NCBI GenBank assembly: GCA_016795505.1
Contig: JAEUHH010000046.1
Coordinates: 1-57,586, forward strand
Direction: 5' to 3'
Length of the DNA: 57,586 bases
From: Verrucomicrobiales bacterium
GTDB taxonomy: Bacteria > Verrucomicrobiota > Verrucomicrobiia > Verrucomicrobiales > DEV007
Shown one piece after another: positions 9,198 through 17,876 of the stretch (positions within the stretch are counted from its first letter, which is position 1; each line of letters opens with the position of its first letter). The translations under genes and the position numbers were made by a program. The notes under the pieces were generated by a model. The model saw only the letters and a list, made by a program, of their open reading frames with translations. It had not been told where the DNA came from and did not search any database.

Positions 9198-10832
9198 TTG
9201 TCCCGGCTCGGGAACTTTCCGCACCTGAAAAATGGCGTGAATACGTACTATGCACCCCGCGGCGGAAATCGATCCCGTCTCGCCGCGGCTTTCCGGTCAG
9301 GGATTCCGGTTCTCCTCCTTGCCTTGATTTCCGGGCCTTTCCCGGGATTCTCCCAGGCCGAGCGAAAACAGATCAATTTCGCCCACGTCGAGGCCCTCGC
9401 GGAAAAGGCGGCCAAATCCGAATACGCTCCTCCCGCCGACGAGAGCAAGCTGCCGGCGAATCTGCGCGGCCTCACCTACGACCAGTACCGCCACATCCGG
9501 TTCCGTCCCGAGAAGGAATTCTGGCGTCCCGACGGCCTGCCTTTCGGCATGGCACTGTTCCATCCCGGTTACCTGTTCAAGCAGCCGGTTGCGATCCACG
9601 AATTCACCGCCGACTACACCCAGCCGGTGCGCTTTTCCCGCGACTTCTTCGACTACGACGGCGCGGGCATCGAGGGCACCCTGCCGGCCGATCTCGGCTA
9701 TGCCGGGCTGCGGTTCACCCATCCCCTGCACCGGCCCGAGGTCTATGACGAGGTGGCCGTCTTCCAGGGCGCCAGCTACTTCCGCATGCTCGGCCTGCAG
9801 CAGGCTTTTGGCTTGTCAGCACGCGGTCTGGCCCTGAATGCCGGCATTGACGGCACACCGGAGGAGTTTCCCAGCTTCACCCACTTCTGGGCCGGCAAAC
9901 CCCAGCCCGGCGCCGCCTCCGTCACCCTGTTCGCCCTGCTGAACAGCCCCAGCGTCTCCGGAGCCTATCAATTCGTGATCCAGCCGGGCCGGCAAACCAT
10001 CGCCACGGTCGATGCCACGCTTTTCTTCCGTAAGGAGGTGCAGCACATCGGTCTCGCCCCGCTGACCAGCATGTTCTGGTTCGGCGAAAACACCACCAAG
10101 CCCTTCGACGACCACCGCCCCGAAGTCCACGACTCCGACGGCCTCGCCATCCTGAATGCCAGCGGCGAGCGTCTCTGGCGCCCCCTCCGCAACGATCCCG
10201 GCCGCAGCCGCACCTACACCTTCACCGCCGACGCCGTGAAGGGCTTCGGCCTGCTCCAGCGCGACCGGAATCCCCGCAGCTACGAGGACTTCGAAGCCCG
10301 CTATCAGGATCGTCCCGGCGTCTGGATCGAACCCAAGGGAGACTGGGGCCAGGGCAGCCTGCGCCTCGTCGAACTCGCCACGCCCCACGAGCTCTCCGAC
10401 AACATCGTGGTCGCCTGGGAACCCGCCGAACGCCCGGCCCTGGGGAAACCCTACCGCCTTTCCTATACCCAGAGCTGGACCACCGAACCGAATCCCGCCA
10501 AAGCCGCCAGTTGGGTCGTGGCCACCCGCACCGGCACCCATGAGTGGGCCCCGCACACCCGTTTCGTGGTGCTGGAGTTCGCCGGCCCCGCCCTTCAGGC
10601 CCTGCCTCCCGGCGCCGCAGTCGAGGCGGTCATCAGCCTCGGCACACCCGGCACGGAATTGGTCGGCCCCGCCCGGGTGGAAAAATATCCCGAGGGCCAG
10701 TCCTGGCGCGTCGCCTTTGAAATCCGGCTCAAAGAGGCCGCCGAGCCCACCGACGGCGCCGAAGTCCGGTGTTCACTGAAGTTGGGCAACGATTACCTTT
10801 CCGAAACGTGGACCAGTTGGCTGCCCCTCTGA
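9198..10832 (+). CDS. opgG: Glucan biosynthesis protein OpgG/MdoG (periplasmic)
   Basis: A 544-residue protein matching the periplasmic OpgG/OpgD family: a hydrophobic signal (about residues 29-53, ending FSQA), then INFAHVEALAEKAA, LTYDQYRHIRFRPE, FWFGENT, NDPGRSRTYTF and RDRNPRSYEDFEARY. OpgG modifies or branches osmoregulated periplasmic glucans. No ATG precedes the signal. Candidate starts are TTG 9198 (used here) and GTG 9237, the latter giving a more ordinary signal length. The next gene overlaps its end by 25 bases and opgH follows, so this is an opg operon with an extra gene in the middle. Confidence 0.9.
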   Translation: MSRLGNFPHLKNGVNTYYAPRGGNRSRLAAAFRSGIPVLLLALISGPFPGFSQAERKQINFAHVEALAEKAAKSEYAPPADESKLPANLRGLTYDQYRHIRFRPEKEFWRPDGLPFGMALFHPGYLFKQPVAIHEFTADYTQPVRFSRDFFDYDGAGIEGTLPADLGYAGLRFTHPLHRPEVYDEVAVFQGASYFRMLGLQQAFGLSARGLALNAGIDGTPEEFPSFTHFWAGKPQPGAASVTLFALLNSPSVSGAYQFVIQPGRQTIATVDATLFFRKEVQHIGLAPLTSMFWFGENTTKPFDDHRPEVHDSDGLAILNASGERLWRPLRNDPGRSRTYTFTADAVKGFGLLQRDRNPRSYEDFEARYQDRPGVWIEPKGDWGQGSLRLVELATPHELSDNIVVAWEPAERPALGKPYRLSYTQSWTTEPNPAKAASWVVATRTGTHEWAPHTRFVVLEFAGPALQALPPGAAVEAVISLGTPGTELVGPARVEKYPEGQSWRVAFEIRLKEAAEPTDGAEVRCSLKLGNDYLSETWTSWLPL

Positions 10833-11404
10833 GCCCGGCTCCGGCCCCCACCCTCGATCCCGCATCGGTCGAGGCGTGGAATGAAGCCTACGTCACCGCC
10901 GAGAGCTACCTCTGCGCCCTGGGCCTGAGGAACCGACTGCTCCTCAGCCGGGTGCTTCACCGCGTCCTCAGCCGGGCCGAGGCCCGCGTCGCCGCCGATC
11001 CCGGGCTCCACCCGTCCACCACCGCCATGGAGGAGACCATCCGGCTCGTGGCCGACTGGTTCTCGCTCTCCACCGGCGTCCATCTGCCCGAGCACCGGCT
11101 CGCCGCCCGCGGCCGGCTCGCCCTGCTGCTGGCCGACCTGCCCGGTCGGCACCAGATCCATTTCCTGGCCGATCCACCGCTGCCCCCGGAGGTCGCCGTG
11201 GCCTTGCGCGACAGCTATCTCCGTGAAAGCCCCGGCATGAACCGCCGCTCCATGACACCCCGGCCCATTTCGCTCAATCCCATCATGCGCCACGCCTCTG
11301 CCTGGTGGGAAGGGCTGAACCGCACCCCCATCTTCAAGGCCCTCCTCATCGCCTCCGCCCTCGGCGCGCTAGGCGCCTTCCTGTTGCTGTTTTTCTGGCG
11401 CTGA
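10808..11404 (+). CDS. Undescribed one-TM protein encoded between opgG and opgH
   Basis: A 198-residue protein with a Pro/Ala-rich N-terminus, a helical cytoplasmic-type middle (VLHRVLSRAEARV, MEETIRLVADWFSLSTGV, LPGRHQIHFL) and a single C-terminal transmembrane helix (ALLIASALGALGAFLLLFF). GTG 10808 is chosen because it is a short overlap with opgG; an upstream GTG at 10769 would sit deeper inside opgG. I recognise no family. Its place between the two glucan genes suggests a role in assembling or regulating the OpgH synthase at the membrane, which is inference. Confidence 0.72.
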   Translation: MDQLAAPLSPAPAPTLDPASVEAWNEAYVTAESYLCALGLRNRLLLSRVLHRVLSRAEARVAADPGLHPSTTAMEETIRLVADWFSLSTGVHLPEHRLAARGRLALLLADLPGRHQIHFLADPPLPPEVAVALRDSYLRESPGMNRRSMTPRPISLNPIMRHASAWWEGLNRTPIFKALLIASALGALGAFLLLFFWR

Positions 11405-11439
11405 CTCCCCGCCTTTGCCCATCCCGGCCATCCTGTCCC

Positions 11440-13608
11440 ATGTCCTCCGGCCATTCCCATCCCGGTGCCATCGCTGCCCAGCATCCCCCGCCCGCACCCC
11501 GCGGCTCAGGTGGCTGGTGGTTCCGCCGCACCCTCGTCTTCGGCGCCACCGCACTGATCACCGCCGCGGGCGGCATCCTGATGGGTGACCTGCTGTGGCG
11601 GCTCTACGGGAGCTTCAATGGCGCCTCGGTGCTGCTGCTGGGCATCTTTCTCATCCTCTTCGGCCTGCTGGCCTTCGGCGTCATGACCGCCCTGCTCGGC
11701 TTCTTCATCGGCGGATCGGGCGGCCCGCGGATCAATCCCTCCACCGGGCTCACCGAGGCCGATCTCCAGCGCCCCTTCCAGCCCACCGTCATCGTCTATC
11801 CGGTTTACAACGAAAACCCCGTCGAGATCTTCGAGCGGATCCGCGCCGTCTTCCGCTCCCTCGAGCGCACCGGACGCATCGGGGACTACGAATTCTTCGT
11901 CCTCAGCGACAGCACCCACCCGGAAAATTGGATTCAGGAGGAATTCGCCTGGCTCCAGCTCTGCCGCGAACTCCGGGCCACCGGTCGCATCCACTACCGC
12001 CGGCGGCTGGAGAATACCGACAAGAAAGCCGGCAATATCGCCGAGTTCCTCGAATCCTGGGGCGGACAGTATGCCTACATGGTCGTCATGGATGCCGACA
12101 GCGTCATGGCTGGCGACGATCTCGTCCGCATGACCGCCCTCATGGAAAAACACCCCCGTGTCGGCCTGCTCCAGACCGCCCCCCGGCTCGCCAATGCCGA
12201 CTCCGTCCACGGACGCGTCCAGCAATTCGCCTTCCGCCTGCTCGGCGACATGTTCACCGCCGGACTCAATTTCTGGCAGGGACCGTCCGGCAACTACTGG
12301 GGGCACAATGCCATCATCCGTCTCGCCCCCTTTGCCGACTTCTGCGCCCTGCCCGACCTGCCCGGCCGCGAGCCCTTCGGCGGCAAGATCCTCAGCCACG
12401 ACTTCGTCGAGGCCGCCCTGATGCGCAAAGCCGGCTGGGAGATCTGGCTGCTCTGGGATCTGGAGGGCAGCTGGGAGGAGGGCCCCCAGTCCCTCATCGA
12501 CAGTGCCAAACGCGACCGCCGCTGGCTCCAGGGGAATCTCCAGCACACCTGGCTCCTTTTCGCCGGCGGCATCCATCCCATCAGCCGCCTGCACCTGTTC
12601 CTCGGCATCATCGGCTACCTCTCCTCGCCCCTGTGGTTCCTCTTTCTCCTCATCAATACCCTCATCGTCTTCAACCAGGTCGTCACCGGCCTCACCCTCG
12701 TCCCGGCCGAGAGCGCGCTCGGCCGCTACCTCCCCATCGCCTGGTCCACCAACCAGCAGGGCCTCATCATTTTCGGCGCCACCCTGACCCTTTTGTTCCT
12801 GCCCAAGATCCTCGCCCTGCTCCAGTGCCTGTTCGACTGGAGGCGCGCCCGGCGCTTCGGCGGCATCCCCGCCCTCGTCGGCGGACTGCTGCTGGAGACC
12901 CTCTACTCCGCCCTCATCGCGCCCATCGTCATGCTGTTCCACACCAAGTTCGTCCTCTGGCTGCTGATGGGGAAAAAAGTCGAGTGGGTCACCCAGCAGC
13001 GCGGCGCCGTGGGCACCTCGTGGCGCGAGGCCTTCGATGCCCACGGCGGACAGATGTTGCTCGGCGCCGCCTGGCTCGCCGCCGCCTTTTTCATCGAGCC
13101 CATCCTCGGCTACTGGCTGCTGCCCGTCTTCGGCCCCGTCGTCCTGGCCATTCCCCTGTCCGTCTGGTCCAGCCGGCCCGGTCCCGGAGCCCGGCTCCGG
13201 CGCGCCCGGCTGCTCGCCACCCCCGAGGAGACCGAGCCCCCGGCCGAGTTGCGCGAGATCCGCGCCCGGCTCGACGGCGGCACCACCGTGCTCGCCGATC
13301 GCTTCGATCCCCAGGCCACCCACGAGGGCATCACCCGCGTCATCGTCGATCCCTACGTGAATGCCGTCCACGTCTCCCTCATGGAAAAGACCGGCCACGG
13401 CGCCCAGCCCCTCGATGACGAGACCCGCGACCTCGGCGAGCGACTCGTGCAGGCAGGCCCCGGCGGACTCGACCAGCCCACCCTGCGCCGCATCGCCAAC
13501 TGCGCCGAGCTCATGATGGACCTCCACCGCCGCGTCTGGCTCACCCCCTTTGCCGAACTCGCCCCCTGCTGGCAGCACGCCATCGAGCGTTACCGGCTCG
13601 GCGCCTGA
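11440..13608 (+). CDS. opgH: Glucan biosynthesis glucosyltransferase OpgH/MdoH
   Basis: A 722-residue inner-membrane family 2 glycosyltransferase. Two N-terminal TM helices (about 32-50 and 62-90) precede a cytoplasmic catalytic domain with the DAD metal/UDP motif (D218, D220), the HDFVEA base (D321) and an R-xx-RW motif (R358, R361, W362). Further TM helices follow to about residue 580, then a C-terminal cytosolic part. OpgH polymerises UDP-glucose into the glucan backbone and moves it across the membrane. ATG 11440 is chosen; the longer frame begins inside the preceding gene. No Shine-Dalgarno is seen. Confidence 0.93.
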   Translation: MSSGHSHPGAIAAQHPPPAPRGSGGWWFRRTLVFGATALITAAGGILMGDLLWRLYGSFNGASVLLLGIFLILFGLLAFGVMTALLGFFIGGSGGPRINPSTGLTEADLQRPFQPTVIVYPVYNENPVEIFERIRAVFRSLERTGRIGDYEFFVLSDSTHPENWIQEEFAWLQLCRELRATGRIHYRRRLENTDKKAGNIAEFLESWGGQYAYMVVMDADSVMAGDDLVRMTALMEKHPRVGLLQTAPRLANADSVHGRVQQFAFRLLGDMFTAGLNFWQGPSGNYWGHNAIIRLAPFADFCALPDLPGREPFGGKILSHDFVEAALMRKAGWEIWLLWDLEGSWEEGPQSLIDSAKRDRRWLQGNLQHTWLLFAGGIHPISRLHLFLGIIGYLSSPLWFLFLLINTLIVFNQVVTGLTLVPAESALGRYLPIAWSTNQQGLIIFGATLTLLFLPKILALLQCLFDWRRARRFGGIPALVGGLLLETLYSALIAPIVMLFHTKFVLWLLMGKKVEWVTQQRGAVGTSWREAFDAHGGQMLLGAAWLAAAFFIEPILGYWLLPVFGPVVLAIPLSVWSSRPGPGARLRRARLLATPEETEPPAELREIRARLDGGTTVLADRFDPQATHEGITRVIVDPYVNAVHVSLMEKTGHGAQPLDDETRDLGERLVQAGPGGLDQPTLRRIANCAELMMDLHRRVWLTPFAELAPCWQHAIERYRLGA

Positions 13609-13668
13609 GAGCGGACGCCGCAAGTCCCTCCCTTGCATCAGAGGAAAACCCTGCGGACAATTCCGCCC

Positions 13669-14562
13669 ATGCCCGCCCCCGCCGCCGTCCACTTCGCCCC
13701 TGCTGCGGACCATCAATTGCCCCTGTTGCAGACCTGGCTCCCCCAGGCCTTCCTTGGCCGGCCCCGCCCCCTCTTCCTGGCGGGCACCCACGACAGCGGT
13801 GCCACCGTCGCCGCCGCCTCCCTGCGCCGGACCGAAGAAGGCGGTCAGATTCTCGGCCGATTCCTCCTCCACGTTCAACCCGATCTGCGGCGACGCGGAC
13901 TCGGCACCGCCATGCTCCGGCTGTTGGAGACCCGGGCCCGGGCCGACGGCTACGACGCCCTGCTCGCCGGCTCCGCCATCGACGACAGCGACCTCGCCAC
14001 CACCCGATTTTTCCAACGAGCCGGCTTTGCCCCCCTGCGGACCATCCGGCAGTTGCGCGTCGAGATCGCCAGCGCCCGCACCGTGACAGGCTCCGTGTGC
14101 GACCGCCTCGCCCGGCGCGGCCGCATCCCCGACGGCCAGTTCGCGATCGTCCCCCTCCGCCAAATCCACCCCGATACCGCGGCCCGGTTTGTCCTGGATC
14201 ATCTCGGCGGCATTCCCGAGTCCGTCCGCCGCCCCTTCAACACCCCCGGCACCGGCTACCATCCCGACCTGTCCCTCGTGCTGACCATCGGCGACACCCT
14301 CAAGGCCGTCCTGCTCGCCACCGCCACCTCCCGCGATCACCTCAGCGTCTCCTCCCGCGTCGTGTCCCCCGACTGCCGCCGCGGCTGGGTGAATGCCGTG
14401 CTGCTCGACACCTTTCTCGACCGGGCCGCCGCCGCCGGGCATACCACCGTTGACTACGAGGCCGACACCGGCCTCCACGCCGAGACCGTCCGCATGACCG
14501 CCCATGGCGACGGCCACTGCCTCGGCAGCCGCCACCTGTTCGGCCGACTACTGCGGGAGTGA
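13669..14562 (+). CDS. GNAT acetyltransferase, possibly two GNAT halves
   Basis: A 297-residue protein. The N-terminal half carries a clear GNAT acetyl-CoA motif (LHVQPDLRRRGLGTAML) followed by a FFQRAGFAPLR segment. The second half has weaker signs of another GNAT fold (LSVSSRVVSPDCRRGWVNAVLLDTF without the RxxGxG loop), so it may be a degenerate second domain. ATG 13669 is preferred over TTG 13633. The substrate is unknown. It follows opgH by 60 bases on the same strand and could be the last gene of that transcript, though a link to glucans is not established. A palindromic repeat begins nine bases after its stop. Confidence 0.72.
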   Translation: MPAPAAVHFAPAADHQLPLLQTWLPQAFLGRPRPLFLAGTHDSGATVAAASLRRTEEGGQILGRFLLHVQPDLRRRGLGTAMLRLLETRARADGYDALLAGSAIDDSDLATTRFFQRAGFAPLRTIRQLRVEIASARTVTGSVCDRLARRGRIPDGQFAIVPLRQIHPDTAARFVLDHLGGIPESVRRPFNTPGTGYHPDLSLVLTIGDTLKAVLLATATSRDHLSVSSRVVSPDCRRGWVNAVLLDTFLDRAAAAGHTTVDYEADTGLHAETVRMTAHGDGHCLGSRHLFGRLLRE

Positions 14563-14571
14563 GACGCCCAA

Positions 14572-14643
14572 TTCCGATCCAACCGGGTCTGATCGGCGAT
14601 CCAACCCGGTCTGATCGGCGATGAGACCCTCTTTGATCGAAAT
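14572..14643. repeat. Composite copy of the dispersed CCGATC/TGATCGG palindrome
   Basis: TTCCGATCCAACCGGGTCTG and GATCGGCGATCCAACCCGG run on into TCTGATCGGCGATGAGACCC and a TTTGATCGAAA end. It is two and a half units long and sits directly behind the stop of the GNAT gene. Confidence 0.8.
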
Positions 14644-14747
14644 CGCCAGCTCAGAGAGGGCCGCTGAATCCCAGAGCCGCATAGACGCAAACCATCCGCG
14701 CCCAGCCCGACCGCATTTCGCCCGATCCTGGCATCAGTGGGGTCAGG

Positions 14748-15165
14748 ATGCGTGTCATTCGGGCTGCGGATGATGTCATTCGCGCCGCGGATGATGCCAT
14801 TCGCGCCGCGGATGATGCCATTCGCGCCGCGGATGATGTCATTCGCGCCGTGGATGATGCCATTCGCGCCGCGGATGATGCCATTTTGGACCGAGTTGAT
14901 GTCATTGGTTCGAAAATGATGCCATCCAACTCAAAAGTGATGCCATCCAACCCGAAAGTGAGGTCATCCCACCCGAAAGTGAGGTCATCCAACCCAAAAG
15001 TGATGCCATCCGCCCCAAAAGTGATGCCATCCGCCCCAAAAGTGATGCCATCCAGCCCGAAAGTGATGCCATCCAACCCGAAAGTGATTCCATCCAACCC
15101 GAAAGTGAGATCATCTGATCCGGGAATGATGTCATTTTTCCTCCGAATGATGTCATTTTCCGGAT
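14748..15165. repeat. 21-bp tandem array, about 20 units
   Basis: Units of 21 bases carry a conserved core TGATGYCAT. The first seven read ATGATGCCATTCGCGCCGCG with small changes; later ones read GTGATGCCATCCAACCCGAA and similar. Because the period is a multiple of three, open frames appear on both strands (14748-15278 plus, 14651-15241 minus), but these merely reflect the repeat and I do not call them genes. There are no unique spacers, so it is not a CRISPR array. Unit drift from left to right suggests two sub-arrays. Confidence 0.9.
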
Positions 15166-15271
15166 GCCTGACATCATTCGGCCAGTATCCGATGCCGGGG
15201 GGAACGTTCCTCTCACCCTCAACCGCATGGGACAACCCCATCCGGGGTTGCCTTCTATTTGCGGCGGCAGA

Positions 15272-15318
15272 CCCGTAGTTTCACTACGGGCTATTCATGG
15301 AGCATCCCTCCGGGATGC
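15272..15318. repeat. Two-hairpin repeat module
   Basis: CCCGTAG-TTTCA-CTACGGG is followed by the linker CTATTCATGGA and then GCATCCC-TCC-GGGATGC. It shares its design with the modules at 15555-15666 and 41413-41792. Confidence 0.75.
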
Positions 15319-15374
15319 AGGGCAGCCAAAGGCGTCAGGGGATGATTCGCTCACATCCGGCCCCGCCCGTTTCC

Positions 15375-15428
15375 CATTCACGTCATTCACGTCATTCACG
15401 TCATTCACGTCATTCACGTCATTCACGT
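15375..15428. repeat. Six perfect copies of the 9-bp unit CATTCACGT
   Basis: The unit is repeated head to tail without change. The flanks, containing ACATCCGGCCCCGC and TTTCCCATTC, occur once on each side, so the array lies inside a larger duplicated segment. Confidence 0.92.
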
Positions 15429-15554
15429 TCACATCCGGCCCCGCTCGTTTCCCATTCGCGTCATTCCTTTCATTCCTTTCCATTCGCGTTCACCCATTTC
15501 GGCCGCGCCTCTTCCGCCCCCCATTCGCGCCCATTCCAGATCGGGCCTGGGAGC

Positions 15555-15666
15555 GCCGGCATCCCTGCCGGCGATGGATGCGGCGCCCCTTCAGGGCGCT
15601 TCTCATGCTCTGGCTCCGGTTCCCAGAGCGTTGCTCTGGGCTGGTATGCGACGGGCCTTCAGCCCG
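15555..15666. repeat. Composite of four hairpins
   Basis: In order: a GCCGGC-ATCCCT-GCCGGC hairpin, a GCGCCC-CTTCA-GGGCGC hairpin, CCCAGAGC-GTT-GCTCTGGG followed by the linker CTGGTATG, and CGGGC-CTTCA-GCCCG. Loops and linker match the copies near 41.4-41.8 kb while the stems differ in a pairing-preserving way. Confidence 0.78.
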
Positions 15667-15706
15667 ATTTCCCGCGCTTCGTTCCCCCCAATCACGTCCA
15701 CTCGAC

Positions 15707-15889
15707 CCCCCATTCGCGTCATTCTTTTCATTCCTTTCCATTCGCGTTACCCCATCCTTGCCCGTCACGCTTCGCCCCGCCCCCCATTCGCGTCATTCTT
15801 TTCATTCCTTTCCATTCGCGTTACCCCATCCTCGCCCGTCACGCTTCGCCCCGCCCCCCATTCGCGTCATTCCTTTCCATTCGCGTTCA
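15707..15889. repeat. 74-bp direct repeat, two full copies and one partial
   Basis: Copies occupy 15707-15780 and 15781-15854 with one base difference noticed, and a shortened third copy follows to about 15889. Each begins CCCCCATTCGCGTCATTC and contains further CATTCGCGT sub-units, linking it to the nearby 9-bp array. The rest of the interval to 16266 has a few CCTCCGGGA hairpins and no gene that I can support. Confidence 0.88.
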
Positions 15890-16266
15890 ATCATCTGCGC
15901 GAGCCCCTTTTCACCTCGCGCCCCTGCCGGGTCGCAGATTATTGCGGGGATTTATTCCGGGGGGGGCCCCTCGTTTCACTGGGTCCACCCCCGGCTCATT
16001 TCCGTCGTCCCTCCGGGACGCACGGCTGACGACCGCCACGGATCTCTATCGCCCTCCGGGACGCCGAACAGACTGCCGACACCCATTTCTATCGTCCCTC
16101 CAAAATACCAGCCAGACAACCAGCCACCCCCAAGCCGCCCACTTCCGCTGGGAAGCCCTTTCGGGCACCGCCCCCCAAAAAAATTCCCGCCCACTTACGC
16201 GATTTTCCGCTTGTCACCGGGGGGCGAAATCCCAATCCTGTGGGCTTTCCGTCCCACCCACCCCCT

Positions 16267-17781
16267 ATGAGCCAATCCGACGCCGCCAACAAAAAGCTGT
16301 TCTGGGCCTGTTTCATCGCCCTGGTCGCCACCTCCTTCTTCTTCGGCCTCCGCTCGGTGGTGGTGCCGGAGCTGCAGGAAACCTTCAATCTCTCGGGCAC
16401 CCAGATCGGGCAGGTGCTGGGGGTGGGGCTGTGGCCGTTCGCCTTCAGCATCATCGTCTTCAGCCTGATCATCGACCGGATCGGCTACAAGACGGCGGCG
16501 TGGTTCGCGGTGATCGCCCACACGGTCGCGGTGCTGGGCACGCTCTACGCCATCAAGACGGCGTCCTACCAGTGGCTCTACTGGAGCACCTTCCTGGTCG
16601 CCATCGCCAACGGCACGGTGGAGGCCTTCATCAATCCGGTGGTGGCGACGGTCTATAACAAGGAGAAATCGAAGTGGCTCAACATCCTCCACGCCGGCTG
16701 GCCGGCCGGTCTGGCTCTCGGCGGGGCGGCGGGGCTGCTGCTGGGCAACAGCGGGCTGGACCTGTTCGTGAAACTGGCGGTCTGCCTGATCCCGGTGGTC
16801 TTCTACGCGCTGCTGATCGCGCCCTGCCGGTTCCCGGTGCAGGAGCGGGTCGCGGCCGGGGTCACCTACCGGGACATGCTGCGGGAGGTGGGGGCGCTGG
16901 GCTTTCTGATGATGGCGTGGCTGGTGGTGATGGGCGTGGGACAGATCCTGAACCACCAGATCCCGGTGGCGGTGTCGCTCGGCATCGCCGCGGTGGTGGG
17001 GGTGGCGGCTTTTGCCTACACGAAGTCGCTCGGCAACCTGATGTTCGTGCTGATCCTGATCACGATGCCCTTCCTCGCCACGACGGAGCTGGGCACGGAC
17101 ACGTGGATGGCGGAGCTGCTCAGCGCCGACCTGCCGAAGATCGCGGGCTGGGTGTTCGTGCTGGTGTCGATCATCATGACGATCCTGCGCTTCTACGCGG
17201 GTCCGATCGTGCACAAGTTCTCCCCCATCGGGCTGCTGGTCGGCAGCGCGGCGCTGGCGATCGTCGGCCTGCTGTGTCTGGGCTACGCCCCGGCGAATCT
17301 GATGGTGGCCGCGGCGATCCTCTATGCCTTTGGCAAGACTTTCCTGTGGTCCACCACGCTCGGGGTGGTGTCGGAGCAGTTCCCCAAGGGCGGTGCGCTG
17401 ACGCTGAACGGCGTCTCGGCGGTCGGGGTGCTCGGCATGGGCATCCTGGGCGCGCCGCTGATGGGCCTGTATCTGGACCAGGGCATCGATGCCGACCTCC
17501 GCGCGGAGCAGACCGCCCTGCATGCCAAGGTGGATGGCGGTCAGCGCCAGACGATGTTCGGCGAGTCGCCGAGCCTGAAGATGGATGTGGTCGAGACGCT
17601 GGCGGGCGAGGAAAAGGCCGCCCTCGACCGGATCGTCAACGCGAACAAGAAGGAGTCTTTCATCCGCCAAGCGGCGCTGCCGGGCGTGATGTTGGTGGCC
17701 TACCTGATCCTCTTTGCCTATTTCAAATCCCGCGGCGGCTATCGTCCGGTCGATCTGGCTCACTCCCACGCAAAGGAGTGA
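16267..17781 (+). CDS. MFS transporter
   Basis: A 504-residue, roughly 12-TM major facilitator superfamily protein. The N-terminal half starts KLFWACFIALVATSFFFGLRS; the loop after TM2 (DRIGYKTAAWF) resembles MFS motif A. There is an insertion of about 70 residues before the last helix (DADLRAEQTALHAKV to ANKKESF), likely a cytoplasmic or periplasmic loop. The cargo is unknown; similar carriers in this group often sit near sugar genes. ATG 16267 is chosen. It follows the long repeat field and is probably transcribed with the symporter 95 bases downstream. Confidence 0.85.
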   Translation: MSQSDAANKKLFWACFIALVATSFFFGLRSVVVPELQETFNLSGTQIGQVLGVGLWPFAFSIIVFSLIIDRIGYKTAAWFAVIAHTVAVLGTLYAIKTASYQWLYWSTFLVAIANGTVEAFINPVVATVYNKEKSKWLNILHAGWPAGLALGGAAGLLLGNSGLDLFVKLAVCLIPVVFYALLIAPCRFPVQERVAAGVTYRDMLREVGALGFLMMAWLVVMGVGQILNHQIPVAVSLGIAAVVGVAAFAYTKSLGNLMFVLILITMPFLATTELGTDTWMAELLSADLPKIAGWVFVLVSIIMTILRFYAGPIVHKFSPIGLLVGSAALAIVGLLCLGYAPANLMVAAAILYAFGKTFLWSTTLGVVSEQFPKGGALTLNGVSAVGVLGMGILGAPLMGLYLDQGIDADLRAEQTALHAKVDGGQRQTMFGESPSLKMDVVETLAGEEKAALDRIVNANKKESFIRQAALPGVMLVAYLILFAYFKSRGGYRPVDLAHSHAKE

Positions 17782-17876
17782 GGTCGTCCGGCGGCCGGAT
17801 CGACTGACCGGGCGGCCGCGGCTGCGCCGTTCCCCCGCCCTCTCATTCCCTGACGTCCGCGACTCCCCCGCCTGTG

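Noticed and set aside
11506-14535. Very long minus-strand open frame (about 1000 codons) opposite opgH and the GNAT gene
   Set aside because: Its translation is Gly/Glu/Ala-rich with no domain, and the plus strand carries two well-recognised genes. Long antisense frames are common in GC-rich DNA.
14748-15165. CRISPR array
   Set aside because: Units abut with no unique spacers, and no cas genes are in the window.
14651-15278. Open frames on both strands across the 21-bp array
   Set aside because: They exist because the repeat length is divisible by three; translated heptads are simple repeats with no start signal.
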